A stretch of 64,000 nt of DNA from assembly GCF_000488275.1 (NCBI RefSeq), contig NZ_KI530762.1, positions 2,078,971 to 2,142,970 on the forward strand, written 5' to 3'. Numbering within the stretch: position 1 is the stretch's first letter; every line of letters begins with the position of its first letter. The notes under the pieces were generated by a model, which was not told the DNA's origin, did no database searches, and saw only the letters and a program-made list of their open reading frames with translations. Positions 37,346 to 45,900 of the stretch are shown in pieces. This DNA is from Acinetobacter brisouii CIP 110357. Its GTDB lineage: Bacteria > Pseudomonadota > Gammaproteobacteria > Pseudomonadales > Moraxellaceae. The position numbers and the translations under genes are program-made.

Positions 37346-37906
37346 ATGACCGCTAAAACCTTATATGCATATACTTTGCAACCCGTAAATTATGAAGTTT
37401 CTGAAGCCGAACAGCGTAATGCGCAGTTGATGATTTGGCGGAGTACCAATAAAATCAGCCTTAAAGCTTGGGCAATTATGGGCGCTGTGGTAGTACTGGC
37501 GCTTTTGGGGATTGCGCTGATCAAAAACTATTCTACGATTTTTTGTTGGGTTGCGATTGTCTGTGTCATCGTTTATCTACTCATTCGCAAATTTGGTTTA
37601 GAATGGTATGTGAAACGCAAAATGAACGAATTTCCAACTCAAGAAATTAAAGGAATTCGTTTAGGTGTACAACCTCATGGTCTAGTCATGCGCCAACAAA
37701 TGGGTGCACAAGAAGGTGTTGGAACTGTAGGCTGGAAAGATATGTACGAATGGTACAATACGCCTGAATTTCTGCTCATCAACTTTAAAGTTAAAGATCA
37801 ACAAGGCGCATATATTTTGCCAAAACGCATGGATTCAAGAAACTTTCCTTTTGAAACCATTCGCAAACACTTACGAGAAAGTGTGGGTGAACCTAAACAA
37901 ATCTAA
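37346..37906 (+). CDS. YcxB-like membrane protein
   Basis: The 186-residue protein has two adjacent transmembrane helices (about residues 39-59 and 65-83: AWAIMGAVVVLALLGIALI, IFCWVAIVCVIVYLLI) and a soluble C-terminal domain of the YcxB type (GIRLGVQPHGLVMRQQMG, VGWKDMYEWYNTPEFLLINF, GAYILPKRM). The function of the family is not known. It follows the YccS-like gene by 84 bp in the same direction and is closed by a strong terminator. Confidence 0.75.
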   Translation: MTAKTLYAYTLQPVNYEVSEAEQRNAQLMIWRSTNKISLKAWAIMGAVVVLALLGIALIKNYSTIFCWVAIVCVIVYLLIRKFGLEWYVKRKMNEFPTQEIKGIRLGVQPHGLVMRQQMGAQEGVGTVGWKDMYEWYNTPEFLLINFKVKDQQGAYILPKRMDSRNFPFETIRKHLRESVGEPKQI

Positions 37907-37925
37907 AACATACTAAAATAAAATT

Positions 37926-37952
37926 AAAAAACCTCCCAAGCGGAGGTTTTTT
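37926..37952. terminator. Terminator after the YcxB-like gene
   Basis: Stem ACCTCC/GGAGGT with flanking A-run and T-run extending it to 11 bp, loop CAAGC. As it is symmetric it can also stop the tRNA transcript coming from the right, which would then include the heptamer repeat. Confidence 0.9.
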
Positions 37953-37959
37953 ATTGCTC

Positions 37960-38050
37960 AGCAATCAGCAATCAGCAATCAGCAATCAGCAATCAGCAAT
38001 CAGCAATCAGCAATCAGCAATCAGCAATCAGCAATCAGCAATCAGCAATC
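37960..38050. repeat. Tandem repeat, 13 copies of AGCAATC
   Basis: Thirteen uninterrupted, identical copies of the heptamer AGCAATC span 91 bases, directly after a terminator and about 65 bp from the first tRNA. A 7-bp period shifts the reading frame each copy, but no gene crosses it. Copy number is likely to vary between strains and also to be error-prone in assembly. Confidence 0.98.
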
Positions 38051-38116
38051 AGAGCTTAAAGCAAAGTATGAAATATAGAATATTTAAATAATGAAATAGA
38101 ATATTTTTGAAAAATA

Positions 38117-38192
38117 TGGTGGGCGCTGACGGGATCGAACCGCCGACATTCTGCTTGTAAGGCAGACGCTCTACCAACTGAGCTAAGCGCCC
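38117..38192 (-). tRNA. tRNA-Val (TAC), copy 1
   Basis: On the minus strand the sequence folds as a cloverleaf: acceptor GGGCGCT/AGCGCCC, D-stem GCTC/GAGC, anticodon stem TCTGC/GCAGA with loop CTTACAA (anticodon TAC), T-arm GGCGG-TTCGATC-CCGTC, and encoded CCA. Four identical copies lie in this array. Confidence 0.97.
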
Positions 38193-38216
38193 TATATAGG
38201 GAGTGGACTTAAGAGA

Positions 38217-38293
38217 TGGCGCAGCGGACGGGGCTCGAACCCGCGACCCCCGGCGTGACAGGCCGGTATTCTAACCAACTGAACTACCGCTGC
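38217..38293 (-). tRNA. tRNA-Asp (GTC), copy 1
   Basis: Acceptor GCAGCGG/CCGCTGC, anticodon stem CCGGC/GCCGG with loop CTGTCAC (anticodon GTC), T-arm GCGGG-TTCGAGC-CCCGT, encoded GCCA end. Four identical copies are present. Confidence 0.97.
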
Positions 38294-38338
38294 ACGGTAA
38301 ACCTAAAAGTTAAGTCGCTAAAACTTTTAAGTTGAATA

Positions 38339-38414
38339 TGGTGGGCGCTGACGGGATCGAACCGCCGACATTCTGCTTGTAAGGCAGACGCTCTACCAAC
38401 TGAGCTAAGCGCCC
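38339..38414 (-). tRNA. tRNA-Val (TAC), copy 2
   Basis: Identical to copy 1 over the full length including CCA. The spacer before it resembles the spacer before copy 3, a sign of unit duplication. Confidence 0.97.
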
Positions 38415-38435
38415 TCATAGGGTTTGGACTTTAAA

Positions 38436-38512
38436 TGGCGCAGCGGACGGGGCTCGAACCCGCGACCCCCGGCGTGACAGGCCGGTATTCTAACCAACTG
38501 AACTACCGCTGC
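38436..38512 (-). tRNA. tRNA-Asp (GTC), copy 2
   Basis: Identical to Asp copy 1, with CCA encoded and anticodon loop CTGTCAC. Confidence 0.97.
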
Positions 38513-38556
38513 ACGGTAAACTTAAAAGTTAAGTCGCTAAAACTTTTAAGCAAATA

Positions 38557-38632
38557 TGGTGGGCGCTGACGGGATCGAACCGCCGACATTCTGCTTGTAA
38601 GGCAGACGCTCTACCAACTGAGCTAAGCGCCC
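38557..38632 (-). tRNA. tRNA-Val (TAC), copy 3
   Basis: Identical to Val copy 1, anticodon loop CTTACAA, CCA encoded. Confidence 0.97.
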
Positions 38633-38650
38633 CAAAAGCGGTTATGTAAA

Positions 38651-38727
38651 TGGCGCAGCGGACGGGGCTCGAACCCGCGACCCCCGGCGTGACAGGCCGG
38701 TATTCTAACCAACTGAACTACCGCTGC
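38651..38727 (-). tRNA. tRNA-Asp (GTC), copy 3
   Basis: Identical to Asp copy 1. Its right-hand neighbour is another Asp gene, breaking the strict Val-Asp alternation. Confidence 0.97.
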
Positions 38728-38777
38728 ACTTACACAATATCGCATTTGTGGTACAAACAATGATTAAACTCTACAAG

Positions 38778-38854
38778 TGGCGCAGCGGACGGGGCTCGAA
38801 CCCGCGACCCCCGGCGTGACAGGCCGGTATTCTAACCAACTGAACTACCGCTGC
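38778..38854 (-). tRNA. tRNA-Asp (GTC), copy 4
   Basis: Identical to Asp copy 1, second gene of the transcript. Confidence 0.97.
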
Positions 38855-38877
38855 ACTGAGAGTTTAACGTAAAGGCT

Positions 38878-38953
38878 TGGTGGGCGCTGACGGGATCGAA
38901 CCGCCGACATTCTGCTTGTAAGGCAGACGCTCTACCAACTGAGCTAAGCGCCC
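38878..38953 (-). tRNA. tRNA-Val (TAC), copy 4
   Basis: Identical to Val copy 1. It is the promoter-proximal gene of the array, about 30 bases after the -10 element. Confidence 0.97.
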
Positions 38954-38980
38954 TTAACGTCTTTATCGTTTGTGAGGTGC

Positions 38981-39008
38981 ATTATAGAGAATCTTGATCT
39001 ACTGTCAA
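38981..39008 (-). promoter_or_regulatory. Promoter of the tRNA array
   Basis: On the minus strand a perfect TTGACA (39008-39003) and a perfect TATAAT (38986-38981) are separated by 16 bp. Downstream bases GCACC begin a likely discriminator. This is a near-ideal sigma-70 promoter, as expected for stable RNA. Confidence 0.9.
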
Positions 39009-39112
39009 ACGCTTTTCGAGGCATTTCGTTATTTTTGTATCTGAATGATTAAAAAATAAGTCATTTTTCACCAAATGCTGTAAATCTCAGTAAAATGAGG
39101 CGTTATTTTGGC

Positions 39113-39646
39113 TTAAACCTCAAGTGAATCATAAATTTGTTGATCAATTTTACACTCGGACAAATACACTAAAGCATCCGTAGAAATAGATTCAAACAGC
39201 TCAATCACATCCTGATTCCGCATGCGGATACAACCATGCGAAGCCGCAATTCCCATTGGTTGATTATCTGGCGTACCATGAATATAAATGTAACGGCGAT
39301 AAGTGTCACAACCTTCACCAAGGTTAAAGCCCTGTTCTAGACCTTGTAACCATAAAATACGAGATAAAATCCAGTCACGTTCAGGAAACTGTGCAGCATA
39401 ATCTGCCGAATAAGTTTCGCCAGTTGCTTGCCGAGCAATAAAAACACTGTTAGCAGGTAAATTATCACCAAATTTTTCTGCAACTCGATGCCAGCCTCTA
39501 GGAGTTTTACCACTATTTTCAGCTTCGCCAATGCCATTTTTTCCAGAGGAAATCGGATATTTCTTCTTGAGTTTAGGCAATATCAGGGTTTGAGTCTCAA
39601 GATCTATTAAAATATCAGCATCTAGCAAGGAAGTTGGAAGCATCAT
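39113..39646 (-). CDS. elsL: Signal-less YkuD-domain protein, ElsL-like L,D-carboxypeptidase
   Basis: The 177-residue protein is almost entirely a YkuD (L,D-transpeptidase) domain with the catalytic motif HGTPDNQPMGIAASHGCIRM near residues 122-141 (His and Cys of the active site). It has no signal peptide or membrane helix, so it should be cytoplasmic. In A. baumannii a cytoplasmic YkuD protein, ElsL, was reported as a cell-wall-recycling L,D-carboxypeptidase that trims tetrapeptides; this fits that description. ATG at 39646 shares one base with the stop of the upstream DUF454 gene (TAATG), which suggests translational coupling. Confidence 0.82.
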   Translation of the reverse strand: MMLPTSLLDADILIDLETQTLILPKLKKKYPISSGKNGIGEAENSGKTPRGWHRVAEKFGDNLPANSVFIARQATGETYSADYAAQFPERDWILSRILWLQGLEQGFNLGEGCDTYRRYIYIHGTPDNQPMGIAASHGCIRMRNQDVIELFESISTDALVYLSECKIDQQIYDSLEV

Positions 39647-40023
39647 TATTTTCTCAAATCATAGGCAGCAGGTTCAGGTCGTTGCCACAGCCAGATAGCA
39701 ACGATCAACATTGTGATATCGGTAAATACCTTAACAAGGAGTGGCGCTCGGGTAAACAACATGATCATCGCGCTGACGAACATCATGCCAGATGCCCAAT
39801 ATTTGGCTTTGCGTGGTACTGTGCCATGCTCACGCCAATTGCGTAATGTTGCGCCGTATTTAGGATGATTGAGTAGCCATGCATCCATCTGTGGCCAGCC
39901 TTTCGATGCAGCCCAAGCAGCTAAAATCAAAAAAATGGTGGTTGGCATTCCAGGTAAAATAGCGCCTATCATTGCCAATATGACAAAAATACTCACTAGA
40001 ATGCGCCAAAACAATGTTTTCAT
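39646..40023 (-). CDS. DUF454 (YbaN-like) small membrane protein
   Basis: At 125 residues, with hydrophobic helices near residues 5-35 and 76-112, it matches DUF454/YbaN: ILAMIGAILPGMPTTIFLIL near 15-34, AWAASKGWPQMDAWLLNHPK near 36-55 and a conserved Trp/Arg-rich loop (NWREHGTVPRKAKYWA). The family function is unknown. The stop overlaps the elsL start, hinting at a link to the cell envelope or peptidoglycan recycling. It is divergent from the DUF1853 gene. Confidence 0.85.
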   Translation of the reverse strand: MKTLFWRILVSIFVILAMIGAILPGMPTTIFLILAAWAASKGWPQMDAWLLNHPKYGATLRNWREHGTVPRKAKYWASGMMFVSAMIMLFTRAPLLVKVFTDITMLIVAIWLWQRPEPAAYDLRK

Positions 40024-40065
40024 TCAACAACCTGCTCAGATGAACAGTGCTAGTATAAGGTCTTC

Positions 40066-40983
40066 ATGGTAATTGGTGTAATTTTAATGACTCACCACAT
40101 ACTGCCTTTACACCAAAACGATTATTTTGAGCCTTGGCTGATTTTCACGCAACCCTGTGTACGACAACTGGCTTTTGCAATTGCCAGCCCAAATTTACTA
40201 TGTGAGTTGCCTTTGGAACTGGAGATTCGATACCGTTTTCAGTTACATGATGCTGCCACATGGCAACAATATTATCTGCAATATCAATCTCGCCTAAAAC
40301 AACTGGATCAAGACCCTGCTCCATTGCAGCAATTTCTAGCACAACTCAAAAGCACGCGCCTAGGGTTACGCTTTGAAATGCTATTGTGGTTCTGGTTACA
40401 AGATAATCCTGAACAGCGTTATCACCCCTATGAGCTATTAGGGCATAGCCTGCAACAAATTGATGGCGCAAGAACCTTGGGTGAACTTGATTTTGTGGTA
40501 TTTAATCATCAAAGCCAGCAAGTTGAACATTGGGAAGTGGCATTAAAGTATTACTTGGCAGAACGTGATTACAGCTTACCTTTTTGGTATAGCTTAAACC
40601 GTGATGATACCTTCTTAAAAAAACTGCGCCATTTTACCGAACGCCAATTCCAGTTCGATGAGGTTTTGGGACGCCGTATTCAGCAAAAATTCGCTGTAGT
40701 CAAAGGACAACTTTTTCTTCCTGAGCATCAATTATTTGCAACTCCATCATGGATCGCAACACAACGTCGATTAGGGTTTTGGGGAACTTCCATTCCGAAA
40801 CAGCCCATGCAGCATTTAACACGCCATGAATGGATTTGTCCTAATCTTCAGTCAACTTCAACTGCTGTGCAATGGTGGTCTAACGGCTTATATTATGATG
40901 CAAACACACAACTTACTTATATGTATCGCCAGCCTGATTTGATTGATTCTGTATACAAATGCTACAAAGTGATTACATTTTAA
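40066..40983 (+). CDS. DUF1853 family protein, PD-(D/E)XK nuclease-like
   Basis: The 305-residue protein fits DUF1853. The central segment LGELDFVVFNHQSQQVEHWEVALKYYL around residues 146-172 (split here as LGELDFVVFN and EHWEVALKYYL) has the order Glu/Asp ... Glu-x-x-Lys expected for the PD-(D/E)XK nuclease core, and a Glu-containing helix precedes it (RLGLRFEMLLWFWL). Whether it cuts nucleic acid is unknown. ATG 40066 has AAGG upstream; ATG 40087 is an alternative. No partner gene is evident. Confidence 0.75.
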   Translation: MVIGVILMTHHILPLHQNDYFEPWLIFTQPCVRQLAFAIASPNLLCELPLELEIRYRFQLHDAATWQQYYLQYQSRLKQLDQDPAPLQQFLAQLKSTRLGLRFEMLLWFWLQDNPEQRYHPYELLGHSLQQIDGARTLGELDFVVFNHQSQQVEHWEVALKYYLAERDYSLPFWYSLNRDDTFLKKLRHFTERQFQFDEVLGRRIQQKFAVVKGQLFLPEHQLFATPSWIATQRRLGFWGTSIPKQPMQHLTRHEWICPNLQSTSTAVQWWSNGLYYDANTQLTYMYRQPDLIDSVYKCYKVITF

Positions 40984-41067
40984 ATGTCAAACATCAATAC
41001 TTTTTTAAATACGGCTTGTTTATGCTTGATTGTACAGTAACAAAAAATGACATACTGGAGCGTCTTA

Positions 41068-41208
41068 ATGAAAAAAATTTTATTTGTCTCAATCGCATTA
41101 GCAGTTGTTCTTACAGGTTGTAATACCATACGCGGCATGGGTCAGGATGTATCCAAAGCGGGGAGTGCTGTATCAGATACCGCAACAAAAACCCAAGATA
41201 AAATGTAA
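41068..41208 (+). CDS. Entericidin-family small lipoprotein
   Basis: This 46-residue gene encodes a lipoprotein signal with lipobox VLTGC (Cys18), then a short Gly/Ser/Thr/Ala-rich tail (NTIRGMGQDVSKAGSAVSDT) as in entericidin A/B. Entericidins are small cell-envelope lipoproteins, in E. coli an antidote/toxin-like pair linked to stationary phase and envelope stress; here only one is present. GGAG lies seven bases before the ATG, and an intrinsic terminator follows the stop. It is too short for a usual ORF cut-off. Confidence 0.9.
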   Translation: MKKILFVSIALAVVLTGCNTIRGMGQDVSKAGSAVSDTATKTQDKM

Positions 41209-41223
41209 TAACACAATGATGTC

Positions 41224-41257
41224 AAAAAAACCTTATCTTTCTGATAAGGTTTTTTTA
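41224..41257 (+). terminator. Terminator after the entericidin-like gene
   Basis: Stem AACCTTATC/GATAAGGTT, 5-base loop, followed by a run of T; 15 bp after the stop codon. Confidence 0.9.
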
Positions 41258-41315
41258 TTGCTGACTTTCCCCTATCATAATCAACAAATTTTATCCTGCT
41301 AGATTTTTGCTGCTT

Positions 41316-42449
41316 ATGTCTACCTCCGAAACTCTTGATCTTAGTCTAGAACTTTTACGTCAGCCCTCTGTGACACCTGTTGATCATAACTGCCAAACCA
41401 TAATGGCAGAGCGCTTGGCAAAAGCTGGCTTTCATATTGAGCCAATGCGTTTTGGAGAAGTTGATAACCTTTGGGCACGCCGAGGTACAACTGAACCTGT
41501 GTTCTGCTTTGCAGGTCATACTGATGTAGTACCAACGGGTAATCTAGAGGACTGGAAAACCCAGCCATTCCAACCAGAAATTAAAGACGGTAAATTGTAT
41601 GGCCGTGGTAGTGCGGATATGAAAACAGCACTCGCTGCCATGGTGGTTGCAACCGAGCGTTTTGTTGCCAAGCACCCAAACCACAAAGGCTCTATTGCTT
41701 ATTTAATTACTTCGGATGAGGAAGGCCCTGCAATTAATGGCACAGTCAAAGTAATCGAAACTTTAGAAGCCCGTCAGGAAAAACTAACCTGGTGTCTTGT
41801 AGGTGAACCATCAAGCACTCATCGCCTTGGTGATATTGTCAAAAATGGACGCCGCGGATCTCTCAATGCTGTTTTAACTATTCAAGGCAAACAAGGTCAT
41901 GTTGCCTACCCTCATCTTGCCAACAACCCGATTCATCAGGCATCTGCTGCACTGAACGAACTTTGTAACACGGTATGGGATCAGGGCAATGAATATTTTC
42001 CAGCGACGTCATTCCAGATTTCAAATATCCATGCAGGCACAGGCGCAACCAATGTCATTCCTGGAACACTCAGCGTAACTTTTAATTTCCGTTACTGCAC
42101 AGAAGTCACCGCCGAACAATTACAAGCACGTGTGATTGAAATTCTCAACAAGCACAAATTAAATTTTGAAATTCAATGGACACTCTCAGGTTTACCATTC
42201 CTTACGCCTGTGGGTGAACTCGTTAAAGCAACTCAGCATGCAATTCGCGAAGTTTGTGGAATTGAAACCGAATTATCGACCAGTGGCGGAACTTCAGATG
42301 GTCGTTTTATTGCACCAACTGGCGCGCAAGTCCTTGAATTAGGCGTGCTCAATGCAACAATTCATCAGGTCAATGAGCACGTCAATGTCGACGAGCTTGA
42401 GCCTTTAGCCCGTATTTATGAAGAAATTCTGGTACAGCTACTTGCCTAA
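41316..42449 (+). CDS. dapE: Succinyl-diaminopimelate desuccinylase DapE
   Basis: DapE releases succinate from N-succinyl-L,L-diaminopimelate, leading to lysine and peptidoglycan diaminopimelate. The zinc peptidase M20 motifs are [14 protein letters not shown] near residues 61-74, [16 protein letters not shown] near 92-107, [12 protein letters not shown] near 127-138, and [16 protein letters not shown] near the end. The ATG at 41316 (MSTSETLDL) agrees with the family start; the frame is open three codons further. The 377 residues are normal. A terminator follows. Confidence 0.96.
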   Translation: MSTSETLDLSLELLRQPSVTPVDHNCQTIMAERLAKAGFHIEPMRFGEVDNLWARRGTTEPVFCFAGHTDVVPTGNLEDWKTQPFQPEIKDGKLYGRGSADMKTALAAMVVATERFVAKHPNHKGSIAYLITSDEEGPAINGTVKVIETLEARQEKLTWCLVGEPSSTHRLGDIVKNGRRGSLNAVLTIQGKQGHVAYPHLANNPIHQASAALNELCNTVWDQGNEYFPATSFQISNIHAGTGATNVIPGTLSVTFNFRYCTEVTAEQLQARVIEILNKHKLNFEIQWTLSGLPFLTPVGELVKATQHAIREVCGIETELSTSGGTSDGRFIAPTGAQVLELGVLNATIHQVNEHVNVDELEPLARIYEEILVQLLA

Positions 42450-42459
42450 CTTAAGCCCA

Positions 42460-42492
42460 ATAAAAAAGCCTTCATGATCGAAGGCTTTTTTA
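42460..42492. terminator. Terminator between dapE and the Pil-Chp operon
   Basis: Stem AAAAAGCCTTC with its mirror, loop ATGATC, A- and T-runs on both sides; works for dapE and for the converging Pil-Chp operon. Confidence 0.92.
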
Positions 42493-42507
42493 TTTTTTCA
42501 ATTCAAA

Positions 42508-42957
42508 TTAAACAGGAATTCCCAGTTCACGTTGAATTTCTACCAAATTAGGAATCTGATACTGTTTACCCTCAGCCACAACATATTGGAAAACTTTAGG
42601 GTCATCAATCAGCCGATCATCATCAACAACCTCAGAGATACGTAAGCGGATACCTCGTGGCATTTCATTGCATAACAAAGCAAACCGCTGAGTAGTTTCT
42701 TCGCCTTCAATGACCAAGGCAATTCCCTCTTTCATATCAGGATGATGAATCGCATAAACTGGCAAATCAACCTCATGCCAAGTGAGTACATCGGCTTGCG
42801 TGCCTGCATTTTGTGCTGACAATACAATATTTTGAGGGATCAGCATGGGTACTTGGTTATAACACTCAATAATATAAGCATCAATAAAACCCGTAGATAC
42901 TGAAATTAGATGTTGCAGCTCTTGCTGGTCAATATTATGTACACGTTCGGTATTCAT
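42508..42957 (-). CDS. CheW-like protein of the Pil-Chp system (ChpC-like)
   Basis: The 149-residue protein follows chpA by 10 bp on the same strand. VPMLIPQNIVLSAQNAG near residues 36-52 and RFALLCNEMPRGIRLRISEV near 92-111 fit a CheW-type beta-barrel. In P. aeruginosa the corresponding last gene is chpC, a CheW-like adaptor that links inputs to ChpA. The similarity is weak by eye, so the name rests on fold and position. It is the final gene of the operon. Confidence 0.7.
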   Translation of the reverse strand: MNTERVHNIDQQELQHLISVSTGFIDAYIIECYNQVPMLIPQNIVLSAQNAGTQADVLTWHEVDLPVYAIHHPDMKEGIALVIEGEETTQRFALLCNEMPRGIRLRISEVVDDDRLIDDPKVFQYVVAEGKQYQIPNLVEIQRELGIPV

Positions 42958-42967
42958 ATGCTATTCC

Positions 42968-45900
42968 TCAAGCCTCTGCCAAGATTTGCTCAATATGGTG
43001 CAACAAATCTGCTTCCTGGAATGGTTTACCCATATAGTGAGTTACACCTAGACTAAATGCACGCTCACGATGTTTTTCACCTGTACGCGATGTAATCATG
43101 ATGATTGGTAAATCACGGTAAACTGCATGATGACGCAATGTATTGGTGACTTCGAAACCGTCCATGCGAGGCATTTCGATATCGAGCAACATCACATCTG
43201 GCTTGATATGCTCAATTTGTTCAATCGCATCTACACCATCTTTTGCCGTCACTACATCATAACCATGACGTTCTAATAAGCGCGATGTTACTTTACGTAC
43301 TGTCACCGAGTCATCGACAATCATCACTAATCGGCGAGCACGAGTAACTTTGGCAACATCACGGCGCTGTTCAGATAGAGCAGCTGTACGCTGAGTGCTT
43401 TGGATACGGCGCGCAATATTATGACCATCAAGAATCAGACAAACTTGACCATCACCCAAAATCGTTGCACCACCAATCACATCAATTTTTGCCAATTGCT
43501 GACCCAGTGGTTTCACTACAATTTGTGCACGAGAGCCAATCAACTGATCAACCAACAAGGCAACTGTCTGGTTATTATGACCTTTAATTAGCAGTACAGG
43601 TAACGAATGCCCCACACCACTTAAACGAGGTACTGGCTGATGCCCGACAAATTCAGAGACATAACGCAGTTTATACTTTTGCCCATCAATACCGAAGGCT
43701 TCATCATTCCCTGCAAAGTAATCTGCTAGAGCTTGTGGAGAAATTCGTACAATACGCTCAATCTGAGTCAATGGAATTGCAAACTGTTGATCCGCAACTT
43801 TCACCATCAAGGCATCGCTGACCGCAACCGTTGTTGGAACACGGATAATAAACGTAGTTCCCCGACCTTGCTCAGATTGAATAGAAACGTGTCCACCGAG
43901 GGTTTTAATTTCACTTTGTACAACATCCAGCCCAACACCACGACCAGAAATCTGTGTAACTTCTTTTGCTGTCGTGAAACCAGAATGGAAGATGTATTGT
44001 AAAATTTCCTGCTGACTTAAATTATGATCAGCACTAATCAAACCTAGCTGGCGGGCTTTGTTTTCGATCTTACTCGGATTAATTCCTCGCCCATCGTCAC
44101 GCACCTCAACCACAATATCAGAACCCTGACGGCTGATTTCAATCTCAATACGTCCTGCTTCAGGCTTATGCTGTGCTAAACGTTCTTCTGCCGACTCAAT
44201 CCCATGGTCAATCGCGTTACGCATCATGTGTTCCAACGGCGTAACCAATCGCTCCAAAATACTTCGGTCAAGTTCAACATCTTGATTGACAATATTTAAA
44301 TTGACGGCACGATTCAAGGTTGATGAGGTTTGGCGAACCAGACGTTGTAAACGACTTAAAATACGCGAGAATGGTACGAGACGTACACGCATCAAGCCAT
44401 CTTGCATTTCTGCCTGAATACGGGACTGTTGCAACAGTAACGCTTCTGCATCACGAACTTTATCAGCTAATGTCACTTTAAAGTCGATCAAATCCGATGC
44501 AGATTCCGCCAATGATTTAGACAATTGATTCAAAGATGAATATTGGTCCATCTCCAAAGGGTCAAAATCAGCATAGCGAGAATTTTCCATTCCATGCTTG
44601 GCAATAATCTGAGTTTCAAGTTCGCCTTCCATTCGACGCAACTGATCAGACAAACGCTGAATTGCCAGTTCCATTTCATTGAGCGTGGTAGTGAACTGGC
44701 TGATTCCCATTTCAATACGCGAACGGTTAATCGCATTTTCACCTGTCAAGTTGATCATTGTCTCAACTAGACTTGCTGAAATACGAATCATCTCATTATT
44801 TTGATCTGTAGTATTTTCAGTATCCCACTCACCCAGCATTGAAGGAGGTTCTGTACCATCCCCTTCAATAAAGCCAGCAAATGGATTATTGGCAAAATCA
44901 AGATGACTAGAAGCTTGTTGCGGTAATTGTGCAGAGACATCAATAAACTCGATCGAAGTCAACTGCTGTTTCAGCGTTTCTAGACCATCATATTGATTCG
45001 ATTGAATCGCCTGCTGCAACCATGCAACGATATTGAGCAATAAGCCATCATATACATTTGAACTAAACTGGCGTAATGCAAATTGTTCGAATGTATTTTC
45101 CAATGCCGTTGTAATATCGATGACAGGTTGAACCCCCGCCATACGTGCAGCACCCTTGATAGTGTGCGTATCACGTTGCAATTCAAGCAGCAAACTACGA
45201 TTGGTACGCTGATCAAACCAACGCTGCAACTGCGTCTGAATTTTTTGAATAAGCTCTTGAGTTTCTTCAATAAAGCTTTGCTGAATCAATTCTTGTAATT
45301 CAACCGCTTGATCCGTATCTTCAGACTGATCAACTATAGGCTCAAGAATAACTGATTGTGCAGCTGCTTTCTCTTCAACAGTAGCAAGTTCATGTAAAAC
45401 TTGTAGAATCGCCGTTGCTGGATAATCAATTCCTTTTTGCTGAATCACTTCAACACGTTCAGCGATCTGATCTTGTGCCAGACGTAAGACTGCAAGTAAA
45501 TATTCGGTTGGCTGCAATTGCTGATAAATCAGTTTCTCATAAACGGTTTCTAGTTCATGCGCAATTAAACCGATCTGAGTCGCCTGAATCATATTTGCAC
45601 CACCTTTAAGGGTATGCAAATGGCGCATCAAGACATTCAGATATTCAGGCTTATAATTTTCATGCAAATATGCATTAAAGTCATGATCAAGTTGTACCAG
45701 CAAATCTTCTGCTTCATCTAGGAAAATCAGATTCAGGTCAGTATCTGGCAAGCGAGTGACTTGTGCGCTTTCAACTGCAAGATGATCACTAAAGATACGC
45801 TGCGCGACACGGCTGATTGGATCATTTACATTGATCTCTGGTTCAGCTAAGACTGGTGCAGGAGTTTTAACCACAATTGGCTCAACAGGTGCACTGTTGA

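Noticed and set aside
37960..38050. Heptamer repeats considered as a CRISPR array
   Set aside because: Units are 7 bp and contiguous, without unique spacers, and no cas genes are nearby.
38117..38953. tRNA array as an integration (att) site
   Set aside because: No integrase gene, no tRNA 3'-end duplication outside the array and no island were found adjacent to it.
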